Assembly (NCBI GenBank): GCA_964473365.1
Contig: CAYYOV010000012.1
Location: 21,479-85,478, forward strand
Length of the DNA stretch: 64,000 nt
DNA from: 2-02-FULL-55-14 sp964473365
GTDB taxonomy: Bacteria; Bacteroidota; Ignavibacteria; UBA10030
Reading direction: 5' to 3'
Shown here: positions 17,611-25,058 of the stretch, piece by piece
Numbering within the stretch: the first letter of the stretch is position 1
How the letters are laid out: each line of letters opens with the position of its first letter
The notes under the pieces: model-generated
The model's input: the letters and a program-made list of their open reading frames with translations, nothing else
What the model was told of the DNA's origin: nothing
Databases searched by the model: none
Program-made: the position numbers and the translations under genes

Positions 17611-18909
17611 TCAGGCCGCCTTCTTTGTTCCGAAATCAGGTTCAATGGTCACCATCCGGGCGAGGATGAACGACGGGATCGTCGCCAGCATGACCCAAAT
17701 GAAGAAATGGAAATATCCGATCTGCGCCTGGACCCAGCCGCTGAACATTCCCGGCACCATCATGCCGAGCGCCATGAATCCTGTGCAGAGCGCGTAATGA
17801 GCGGTCGAGTGGACTCCTCTGGACACGTAGATCATATACATCATGTACGCGGTGAATCCGAAGCCGTAGCCGAACTGCTCGACGGCGACCGCCGCCGTGA
17901 TCAGCCAGAGCGATTCCGGCTGAACGGCGGAGAGATAGACGAACATGGCGTCGGGGAGATGGATGATCAGGACCATCGGCCAGAGCCAATACCGAAGTCC
18001 CTTGCGGGCCACCGCGAATCCGCCGAGCAGGCCGCCGACGGTCAGGGCAATGATACCCATCGTACCGTAGACGAAACCGACCTGTTCCGTCGACAACCCG
18101 AGTCCGCCCTGTTCAACGCTATCCAGAAGAAATGGGGAGACCATCTTGACCAACTGCGCCTCACCGAACCGATAGAGCAGCAAGAAGCTGAGGATGAGGC
18201 CGATCTGATCCTTCTTGAAGAAGGCGACAAACGTCTGCATGAACTCGCCGACGAACCCGCCGGCCGCTCCGCCGACTACGGCCTTGTCCGACGCCGGTCG
18301 GGGGAGCATCACGAGGTGGTAGAGCGACACGACGAGGAACAATCCGCCAAGGAGGCCGATCGTCACGGACCATGCGGCAGCGATATTCCCGCCGAGCCCG
18401 AGAACGCCTTCGTGCTCCAGATACCCTGCGAGGATCACGAGCAATCCCTGCCCTGAGATCATCGCGATGCGATAGAAGGTGCTCCTGATGCCGACGAAGA
18501 ACGCCTGTTGGTGGTCGTCGAGCGCCAGCATGTAGAATCCATCAGCCGCGATGTCGTGTGTCGCGCTGCTGAAGGCCATCAACCAGAAGATCGCCAGCGT
18601 CCACCGGAAGAAGTCAGGACCGGGAACCGTGAGCGCTACGCCCGCGAGCGCCGCGCCGACGAACAGCTGCATCGTCACGATCCAGAACCGTTTCGTCCGG
18701 AAGATATCGACCAGCGGACTCCACAGCGGCTTGATGACCCATGGCAGATAGAGCCACGAGGTGTAGAAGGCGATATCCTCGTTCGAGATCCCCATGCGCT
18801 TGTACATGATGACCGAGACTGTCATCACGATGACGTACGGGATTCCTTGCGCGAGGTAGAGCGACGGGATCCAATACCAGGGACTACGATTGCCGGATGG
18901 AGAGCTCAT
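17611..18909 (-). CDS. ampG: AmpG-type muropeptide MFS transporter
   Basis: 432 residues with about 12 hydrophobic segments. The start, with WIPSLYLAQGIPYVIVM, then YTSWLYLPWVIKPLWSPLVD, and SSATHDIAADGFYM near 145, match the AmpG family that imports GlcNAc-anhydroMurNAc peptides across the inner membrane for recycling. It is transcribed with the NagZ-beta-lactamase gene 2 bp downstream, which would act on the same substrates. A 156-bp gap with short repeats separates it from the SpoIID gene, so it may have an additional promoter. Confidence 0.88.
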   Translation of the reverse strand: MSSPSGNRSPWYWIPSLYLAQGIPYVIVMTVSVIMYKRMGISNEDIAFYTSWLYLPWVIKPLWSPLVDIFRTKRFWIVTMQLFVGAALAGVALTVPGPDFFRWTLAIFWLMAFSSATHDIAADGFYMLALDDHQQAFFVGIRSTFYRIAMISGQGLLVILAGYLEHEGVLGLGGNIAAAWSVTIGLLGGLFLVVSLYHLVMLPRPASDKAVVGGAAGGFVGEFMQTFVAFFKKDQIGLILSFLLLYRFGEAQLVKMVSPFLLDSVEQGGLGLSTEQVGFVYGTMGIIALTVGGLLGGFAVARKGLRYWLWPMVLIIHLPDAMFVYLSAVQPESLWLITAAVAVEQFGYGFGFTAYMMYMIYVSRGVHSTAHYALCTGFMALGMMVPGMFSGWVQAQIGYFHFFIWVMLATIPSFILARMVTIEPDFGTKKAA

Positions 18910-18911
18910 GA

Positions 18912-18968
18912 GATTGTCGATTGTCGAGTGACGATTGTCGAGTGACGATTGACGAGTTTCGAGTTTCG
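18912..18968. repeat. Short degenerate tandem repeat
   Basis: The unit GATTGTCGAGTGAC (14 bp) appears about three to four times with small changes, in the 156-bp gap between SpoIID and ampG. The following bases to 19065 hold no gene and no clear terminator. It looks like replication-slippage sequence; no function is evident. Confidence 0.6.
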
Positions 18969-19065
18969 GGCCTCAGGTTCATTCGGCCCACGATCAGGAT
19001 CGCCGAATTCCTCGGAGATCGCTTTGCGATTGTCTATTCTCTATTCACGATTCACCCTATCGACC

Positions 19066-20394
19066 TCAATAGAGCTTCTCCACCTTCGCCCCCCTGAAGT
19101 AGTGCAGGACGATCTGCTCTGGCGAATATCCTTTCGTCGCCATGACCGCCGCTCCGATCTGGCAGAGGCCTACGCCGTGGCCCCAGCCCGCACCGTGCAG
19201 GGTGAACGTCGCCGCACCGTCCCCAGTCCTTCCCTCCTTCTTCACCACAAACGCCGAGCTGTACAAATGGCTCTTCGAAAGCCACTTGCGGATCTCGAGC
19301 TCCTTGCCCACGATGATCGTTCGTTTCTCACCAACGATCTTGAGCCGCGTGATGCGGCCGGAGGGGCCTCTGTGGAGCGGCACGAGATCACGGACGAGCC
19401 CAAGGTCGTATCCGGAGCGGTGCTTGATCAACTCCTGGAGTTGCGTGGCCGTGTATATGACCTTCCAGCGATAAAAGTCGGTCGTCTCCTGGTCGAACGA
19501 TGGTAGGACCTGGCGCAGGATCTTCCCGTCGTCGGTGCTGCAAAAGGCCTGGGGACTCGAGAGGATCCAGCGTTCAGCGTCGGCTTCGGTGCGAATGGGA
19601 GCGTGCTCGGCTGGCGCATCGGAGACGCTGCGGAGGTAGGGTACGTCGCGGGGTTCCCATGCGTTCCGGAATTCTTCCGTCAGTCCGCCGCACGCCTTGT
19701 AGAAGCGCGCATCGCAGACCTCGCCAGCGTGCACGAGGAACTGGCCGCGCGTATCGTGTACAGCGCGCGTGGCCTCTGGCGACAGGATCTTCGTGATCCC
19801 CTGGTATCGCTGGCAATGGTCGTCGGCGCAGACGTCGAAATGGGCATGGTCCTCACGGTCGTACCAGCGGACCACTTCATCCTCCGTGGCCGAACCGCGG
19901 GCGGCCCCTGTCGACTGTTCGTGCTTCTCACGCTCGAGCATCGCCACGAGCCATGAACGTGAGGTGATCGCATGCGCACGAAGCAACGCCGTCGGCGACG
20001 TTGCGCTCATCTCCGAAGCGATGACGCTCGTCAAATACGCCTCCACGCCGATGACATTGATGACCGTCAGCGACCCATCCCGATGTCCAAGCAGGCGCAG
20101 TCCACCTTCGAATTCCTGGTCCTCCTTCCGTTCCCAATGGAAGTTGATACCGATCGTGACCTCGTGGAGGACGAAGGACCCGCCGTCGGACGGCGCCAGC
20201 GTGATCTCCGCACCCTTCGCAATGGCGTCCCCGTCCGGCTTGTACAAACGGACCGATCCGTCGACGACGTCGGCCACGAAGGGACCTACGACCGAGGATC
20301 CAGCGGGCGTTCGATACGGCCGCCTGAACTCGCCGCGCACGCGCGGCATGTGCTCCATGATCCCCACGCGGATCTGGGGTTCTCGGTCGATCAT
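19066..20394 (-). CDS. SpoIID/LytB-domain protein (probable murein lytic enzyme or amidase enhancer)
   Basis: 442 residues. The central domain has GVEAYLTSVIASEMS (Glu128 at the position of the catalytic Glu of SpoIID lytic transglycosylases), HAITSRSWLVAM, and the C-terminal GWGHGVGLCQIGAA and YYSPEQI-like (GYSPEQIVLHYF) motifs of the family. An insertion at about 165-215, rich in His, Cys and acidic residues, is unusual. The N-terminus (MIDREPQIRVGIME) shows no signal peptide, unlike most SpoIID/LytB proteins. The start overlaps the stop of the DUF4922 gene by four bases. Role inferred: cutting glycan strands or muropeptides in murein recycling. Confidence 0.82.
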   Translation of the reverse strand: MIDREPQIRVGIMEHMPRVRGEFRRPYRTPAGSSVVGPFVADVVDGSVRLYKPDGDAIAKGAEITLAPSDGGSFVLHEVTIGINFHWERKEDQEFEGGLRLLGHRDGSLTVINVIGVEAYLTSVIASEMSATSPTALLRAHAITSRSWLVAMLEREKHEQSTGAARGSATEDEVVRWYDREDHAHFDVCADDHCQRYQGITKILSPEATRAVHDTRGQFLVHAGEVCDARFYKACGGLTEEFRNAWEPRDVPYLRSVSDAPAEHAPIRTEADAERWILSSPQAFCSTDDGKILRQVLPSFDQETTDFYRWKVIYTATQLQELIKHRSGYDLGLVRDLVPLHRGPSGRITRLKIVGEKRTIIVGKELEIRKWLSKSHLYSSAFVVKKEGRTGDGAATFTLHGAGWGHGVGLCQIGAAVMATKGYSPEQIVLHYFRGAKVEKLY

Positions 20395-21374
20395 AGGGCC
20401 TCGACGATCTGTTCGAGAAGATGAGGTTCGGCTGAGACCTCTTCAAAGATCGCAGCGATCGACGCCGCGGTCAGCGTCGTGAACTCACGTTCGCGCGGCG
20501 TGATCACAAGTCCGCCGATGTCCACCGCTGCCGGACTGACGAGGACCTGGTCCTCGCCTTCGCGAAAGAACGCATCCGGCCGGTGCTTTCGGCGGAGGAA
20601 TACCACCATCTGATACATCCCTTCCATGCGAGAAGCGATGACATTCATCATCGGCTCCTCGGCATGTCCATCTACCCGATGCCAAGCCGTCAGAAAGCGA
20701 CCCATCGCCTGTGTAAGCTCTTCCGGATCTTTCGCGCGCAACGTGGCGATCGTGCGACCATATCCCGGAATCGTGGTCACGGTGGCATTACCGATCGAGC
20801 GGACGTGCGATGCGGCTCCTGAAGACGCTTCAGCGACGACGGGGATCGCGGCGAATGGCGCCGCCTGAAAATGGAAATGGTCAGGAGCCGACGCCCCGCA
20901 CCGTGGTCCGTTGTAGAAAACGCTGAAATCAGGAGCAAGGTCGGCCGCAATACGAAGCATTGTCTGAATGTTCGGCGCGATCTCCTGCGGTCGATGCTCG
21001 ACGTGCGAGATGGTAAAGTGTTCGCCGAAGATCGGAGCGGGATTGCAGAGGATCAGAAGCTCCTTGCCGTAGGCAATGCCTTGCTGTTCCGGGGGCAAAT
21101 GGTCGACGCAGAGGAAGCATCTACGCTGCTTGATCGTCGCAGGGTCGACCTTGGCGCCCGTGCTCACGATGCGGCCGGGATTGAACTGGAGGTCGAGCAC
21201 GAATCCGTTGAGGCCCAGCGAACGGGTCTGCAGGCCGCTGAGGGACGCATACCCGTCCCGGCACATGGGCCACGTCGTTCGCTGCTGCCGCAGAAACGCA
21301 CGGCAGAGCTCCGAAAGCCCGAGCACCGCTCCGGGCGTGACACGTTCTGCGATCCGATGGTCCGGAATGCTCAT
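20391..21374 (-). CDS. DUF4922 protein, GalT/Ap4A-phosphorylase-like (HIT superfamily)
   Basis: 327 residues. FYNGPRCGASAPDHFHFQA (153-171) carries the H-x-H-x-Q active-site signature (His166, His168, Gln170) preceded by a GAS-x-P turn, as in galactose-1-phosphate uridylyltransferase, Ap4A phosphorylase and GDP-L-galactose phosphorylase. Cys86/Cys89 (RCFLC) could bind metal as in GalT. Family members transfer a nucleotidyl group between phosphate or sugar phosphate acceptors. Here it sits between SpoIID and a GNAT gene with four-base overlaps, in an operon whose first gene is an amino-sugar kinase, so a nucleotide-sugar step in murein salvage is possible. That function is inference. Confidence 0.72.
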   Translation of the reverse strand: MSIPDHRIAERVTPGAVLGLSELCRAFLRQQRTTWPMCRDGYASLSGLQTRSLGLNGFVLDLQFNPGRIVSTGAKVDPATIKQRRCFLCVDHLPPEQQGIAYGKELLILCNPAPIFGEHFTISHVEHRPQEIAPNIQTMLRIAADLAPDFSVFYNGPRCGASAPDHFHFQAAPFAAIPVVAEASSGAASHVRSIGNATVTTIPGYGRTIATLRAKDPEELTQAMGRFLTAWHRVDGHAEEPMMNVIASRMEGMYQMVVFLRRKHRPDAFFREGEDQVLVSPAAVDIGGLVITPREREFTTLTAASIAAIFEEVSAEPHLLEQIVEAL

Positions 21375-21922
21375 CGAGCGTTGGCTTGTTCATCCGCCCG
21401 AGCGACGGGCGGCGCAAGGAATGCCCCGGTCGGAAGATGGCCGATGGCGTGCTGAACGGTCGTCGCTCCCATCTGAAACGGCTCCTCGTGATCGGTCACA
21501 AAACCGTGACGTCGATACCACGCGAGCGCTGGAAGATTCTGCGTCATGACACCCAGCCACAGCTCGTCGCGCCCCGATGCCAGCGCCAGGCGCGCAGCCT
21601 CACCCATGAAGGTGTGGCCCCAGCCGCTCCCCTGCTCTTCAGGGAGCACATAGATCGATGAGACGTAGGTGCGCCCCTCCCCGCGGTTGTCTCGTACGCG
21701 CATGACCCCAACGACGCGCTGTCCATGCGTGCCGACGAACCCGTGGACCTCCGGGTCGAGGGTCATGCGGCGAAGGGCTTCGATGGAGTACGTGGCCTCG
21801 AGATAGCCGAGGATGTCGCTCATCGGAATGAACGAACCGTACGCCGCCTCCCAGCTCTTTCGCAGGACCTCGCGAACTGACAGAAGGTCGGCCTCGGTCC
21901 ATGTGCGGACGATCCGTTCCAT
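21371..21922 (-). CDS. GNAT-family N-acetyltransferase
   Basis: 183 residues from ATG 21922. The acetyl-CoA loop is visible in VLPEEQGSGWGHTFMGEAARLA (about 101-122; R/QxxGxG/A type) and a GNAT beta-strand 5/alpha-4 pattern in LWLGVMTQNLPALAWYRRHGF. The substrate cannot be told from sequence. The start shares a base with the GT2 stop (TGATG) and its stop overlaps the DUF4922 start by four bases, so it belongs to the operon. The frame is open further upstream to 22048, but that part is antisense to the GT2 gene. Confidence 0.8.
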   Translation of the reverse strand: MERIVRTWTEADLLSVREVLRKSWEAAYGSFIPMSDILGYLEATYSIEALRRMTLDPEVHGFVGTHGQRVVGVMRVRDNRGEGRTYVSSIYVLPEEQGSGWGHTFMGEAARLALASGRDELWLGVMTQNLPALAWYRRHGFVTDHEEPFQMGATTVQHAIGHLPTGAFLAPPVARADEQANAR

Positions 21923-23394
21923 CAACGCGAGGCCCGCTTGTTCTTCCGCTGGCGGGCGAGGATCTCGATGGTCCGGATGCGGTCTTTGTAGAGGTCGTTG
22001 CGGTTGGCCTTCTCCAGCGACAATGCGGCGTCGGTGTTCCCTTCCCACCGACGGCAGAGATACACGCTTTCGTAGATCCTGCCGATCTGGTACTCACGCG
22101 ACAACCGGATGGCGACGGCATAGTCCTCGCCGTAGGAGGTGTTCGGCAGAAGGATCTGGCGAAGGAGGCCCGTTCGGAAGGCGCGGGGGGCACCGAGCCC
22201 GTTGATGCGCAGGGCGTTGTTCCGCCCGTTTGCAGGCGTCCACTCCTTGTGGTCGATCAGTCCCGGCGGGATCTCTTCGAGCTGCATGTTCACGAGGCGG
22301 TACGACCCGATGACCATCGCAACGTTCGGCTGGAACGCTTCGACGATCGTGCGGAGCGTGTTCTCATTGCTGTAGATGTCGTCGGAATCGAGCTGGACGG
22401 CGAACCGGCCGCACTTCGGCGAGAGGACGGCCGTGTTCCAGCAACCGCCGATCGCCAGGTCCTGGCGGTCCGGGATCAGGTGGACGACGCGCGGGTCACG
22501 CTTTGCGAGGTCGGACAGGATCGTGGTGGTTTTATCCGTCGAATGATTGTCGACGACGATGACGTTGAACGGAAAGGGTGTCTTCTGTTTCAGAACGCTG
22601 TTCACTGCGTCGGCCACGGTCCGTTCACGATTTCGTACCGGGATGACGACGCTCGCTTCGACCGGATAGGTCGTCGGGTCCTTCGGCACCTTCGCAAACG
22701 TCGGCTTCAGGTAGGCGCCGATATGCTTCAGGTGCTGAGTGACGACCCGTTCCATCTCGACCTGGACGGCCCGATTCTTGGGGTCGACGTAATCGAACAA
22801 CTTCTCGCCCGTCTTCCGCAGATCTGACTCCACCTTCGTATAGAGGGGCTCGGACAGGTGGAACACATCGTGTGCGACCGACACTTTGAGGCGCAGGTCG
22901 TAGAGTCCGGCCCACTCGACCTTGGCGATCGCGCCGAATTTCTTCACGGCGGTACGGACCGACCTCATCGAGAATAACATCATGGCACCGAAGTCAAACC
23001 CGTCGCGCAGGCTTCCGATCTGCCAGTCGATGAGCGGATGTTCGGAGCGCTGTCCGTTCTTGACATCATAGAAGTCAGAATAGACGATCCCGGCGCCCGT
23101 CTGATCAGCAACGCCCACGAGTCGTTCGAGGGCTGCAGCACCCAGGACGAGCTCGTGCGACTGTGTGACCATGAGCAGATAGTCCCCCTTCGCTCTCTTG
23201 ATGGCCGCGTTGATCGTGGCGCCCGACGTGAGGGATGCCGTGCGGAGCCCCTCGCACTTCGCGTCATGCACCTCCGCCGAACCGTCGTGCGCGATCAGCA
23301 CGCGGCCGACGAGCGGCGAGGCGATGAACTGGCGAAGGGTGGAGCTGAAGGAGGGGAGCGTCGAATATGGCAGGAGAACAGTGAGTCGCGACAT
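21922..23394 (-). CDS. Family 2 glycosyltransferase with a degenerate N-terminal GT-A domain
   Basis: 490 residues in two parts. Residues about 245-470 form a normal GT-A domain: SVVIPVRNRE, VIVVDNHSTD and the metal-binding DSDD at 336-339. Residues 1-200 look like a second, decayed GT-A domain: LTVLLPYST at the start, HDGS where DDGS is usual, and no DxD. Such a pair may use the N-terminal part for substrate or partner binding. The donor and acceptor are unknown. It lies 15 bp after the sugar kinase gene and overlaps the GNAT gene by one base, so it belongs to the same transcript. Confidence 0.8.
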   Translation of the reverse strand: MSRLTVLLPYSTLPSFSSTLRQFIASPLVGRVLIAHDGSAEVHDAKCEGLRTASLTSGATINAAIKRAKGDYLLMVTQSHELVLGAAALERLVGVADQTGAGIVYSDFYDVKNGQRSEHPLIDWQIGSLRDGFDFGAMMLFSMRSVRTAVKKFGAIAKVEWAGLYDLRLKVSVAHDVFHLSEPLYTKVESDLRKTGEKLFDYVDPKNRAVQVEMERVVTQHLKHIGAYLKPTFAKVPKDPTTYPVEASVVIPVRNRERTVADAVNSVLKQKTPFPFNVIVVDNHSTDKTTTILSDLAKRDPRVVHLIPDRQDLAIGGCWNTAVLSPKCGRFAVQLDSDDIYSNENTLRTIVEAFQPNVAMVIGSYRLVNMQLEEIPPGLIDHKEWTPANGRNNALRINGLGAPRAFRTGLLRQILLPNTSYGEDYAVAIRLSREYQIGRIYESVYLCRRWEGNTDAALSLEKANRNDLYKDRIRTIEILARQRKNKRASR

Positions 23395-23409
23395 AGGGGA
23401 ACGGTGGGT

Positions 23410-24357
23410 TCAAGTTGTGACGGGGATGTCCGTCAGCGCCAGGAGCACCGCACCGTGGACGGGGGTGGCCAGGGCCGGACGGACGCGTGAGCCGGGTACG
23501 GTCCGTTGGAGCAGCGAACGCACCCTGTCGGAATAGAGATTCTTCGCTGTCAGGAGACTGCCGATGAACGCTACGGAGACCGGCCGGCGGGTGCGGCCAC
23601 GGACCTTTCGTACAACCGGTGCTACGACGGCGACAAGGTCGCGCGCGGCGGCAGCCAGGATCTCGCGGGCAACGCGATCGCCCTTCCGGGCTGCCTCGAT
23701 CACGACGGGCGCCACTGAAGCAACATCAAAGTTCTCGCGGTACAGAGCCGTGATGATCGCCTCCTGCGTTCCAAGAGCAAACGCTTCCTTGAGCAAGCGC
23801 GGCAGGTTCGTCCGAGCCGACCGATCGTCGAACACCGCAGCAACCGCACGGAAGAGCTCACGACCGATCGCGTAGCCGCTCCCTTCGTCTCCGATGATTC
23901 GGCCCCAACCGCCTGAACGATGGACAACGCCGCGGGGGTCCTTTCCAAAGACGATCGAGCCTGTGCCGGCAATGACGATCACCCCGGGCTCTCCCCCCAT
24001 CGCCCCTTCGAGCGCGATGCGTGCATCACTGTCGATGCGGGCAGCGCGGAGCGGACGCCCTCGCCGGTTCGCTTCAGCGATGAGCGCCTGTCGCATCCGT
24101 TCCTGATCGCCCGGGCGTCCCGCCCCCGTGAGACCCGCGACCACCGAATCCAATCGGTCCGGCGCGCATCCAACGGAATGGCAGCACGTCTCGACGATGT
24201 CCATGATCGTGCGAGCTGCAGCCTCAACGCCGATCACCTGGAAGTTCGAGGGTCCCCCTGTGGCCGTGGCGAGTACAGTGCCCGTTCCGTCGCAGAGCTC
24301 CGCGGCGGTCTTCGTTCCCCCGCCGTCCAGTCCGATCACCAGTGATCCGTGCGCCAT
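23410..24357 (-). CDS. BadF/BadG/BcrA-type ATPase, probable GlcNAc/MurNAc kinase
   Basis: 315 residues of the ASKHA fold. The phosphate-1 loop GLDGGGTKTAAEL (9-21), a phosphate-2 region VIVIAGTGSIVFG (about 126-138), GGWGRIIGDEGSGYAIG (about 148-164) and the adenosine-site AFIGSLL are those of the N-acetylglucosamine kinase branch, which includes the MurNAc/GlcNAc kinase MurK. It is the first gene of the murein-recycling operon, so free GlcNAc or MurNAc is the likely substrate. No MurNAc-6-P etherase (murQ) lies in the window. The next gene upstream is divergent (tlpA). Confidence 0.82.
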   Translation of the reverse strand: MAHGSLVIGLDGGGTKTAAELCDGTGTVLATATGGPSNFQVIGVEAAARTIMDIVETCCHSVGCAPDRLDSVVAGLTGAGRPGDQERMRQALIAEANRRGRPLRAARIDSDARIALEGAMGGEPGVIVIAGTGSIVFGKDPRGVVHRSGGWGRIIGDEGSGYAIGRELFRAVAAVFDDRSARTNLPRLLKEAFALGTQEAIITALYRENFDVASVAPVVIEAARKGDRVAREILAAAARDLVAVVAPVVRKVRGRTRRPVSVAFIGSLLTAKNLYSDRVRSLLQRTVPGSRVRPALATPVHGAVLLALTDIPVTT

Positions 24358-24438
24358 GGTCGAATGATGATAGAGAGTTTTGCCGGGAAGTGCAATTTTT
24401 GACGGAATTCGCTCCTTTTATCTCCCTCCCTTTTTCCA

Positions 24439-24444
24439 TATAAT
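24439..24444 (+). promoter_or_regulatory. Possible -10 element in the divergent kinase/tlpA gap
   Basis: TATAAT lies 123 bp before the tlpA start in the 209-bp gap that must hold promoters for both directions. No convincing -35 element stands 17 bp upstream, and the site is AT-rich, so this is weak. Confidence 0.2.
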
Positions 24445-24566
24445 AGACGCTCAGGTGGGGAGGGCAAGATCAGGCTGTTCTGGGAGCGTACAGGTCCCTT
24501 TCAGTGTTCTATGATGATCGCTCACGTACAGAATTTCTCCTTCCACCCCAACACAGAAAGATCCGC

Positions 24567-25043
24567 ATGGTTCGCTCACTGAGTTCGATTGTCCTCCTCG
24601 TTCTGTTCGTTGGTGCATGGGCAGTAGCTCAACCGCGCAAGGCGCCAGCCCTGACCGGCACGACAGCTGCCGGGACCTCGATCGACCTGTCGGCGCTCAA
24701 GGGCAAGGTCGTCGTGGTGAACTTTTGGGCCACATGGTGCCCGCCGTGTCGGGCCGAGATCCCCGATTTTATCAGCGTGTATCAGGACTACAAGTCGAAG
24801 GGGCTCGAGATCGTCGGCGTATCGCTCGATGAAGGCGGTTGGTCCGATGTGACTCCTTACGTCCAACGAAGCAAGATCACGTATCCGATCATTCTGGGCG
24901 ACCGCCGAGTAGCCCGGACATGGGGGGGCATTCAGGCCATCCCCTCGACGTTCATCATTGACAAGCAGGGCAATATCGCCGAATCGCACGTCGGGATGAT
25001 GTCGAAGGCCCAGCTGCTGAATAAGATCAAACCTCTCCTGTAA
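24567..25043 (+). CDS. TlpA/ResA-type thioredoxin-fold protein
   Basis: 158 residues from ATG 24567. A signal peptide or membrane anchor (about 6-21, ending AVAQ) is followed by a thioredoxin fold with FWATWCPPC (Cys58, Cys61), a CPPC active site typical of exported thiol reductases that keep apocytochrome c cysteines reduced. The cis-Pro lies in QAIPSTFIID. dsbD follows 15 bp downstream and would supply electrons to it. The frame is open upstream to 24504, but only the internal ATG gives a signal peptide at the start. Confidence 0.88.
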   Translation: MVRSLSSIVLLVLFVGAWAVAQPRKAPALTGTTAAGTSIDLSALKGKVVVVNFWATWCPPCRAEIPDFISVYQDYKSKGLEIVGVSLDEGGWSDVTPYVQRSKITYPIILGDRRVARTWGGIQAIPSTFIIDKQGNIAESHVGMMSKAQLLNKIKPLL

Positions 25044-25058
25044 TTGAACGCTTTGCCT

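Noticed and set aside
16664..17797. 377-codon open frame on the plus strand opposite the NagZ fusion.
   Set aside because: No recognisable domain; the opposite strand has catalytic motifs and normal codon pattern.
24398..24444. TTGACG (24399) plus TATAAT (24439) as a sigma-70 promoter for tlpA.
   Set aside because: The spacing is 34 bp, twice the needed 17, so the two boxes cannot work together.
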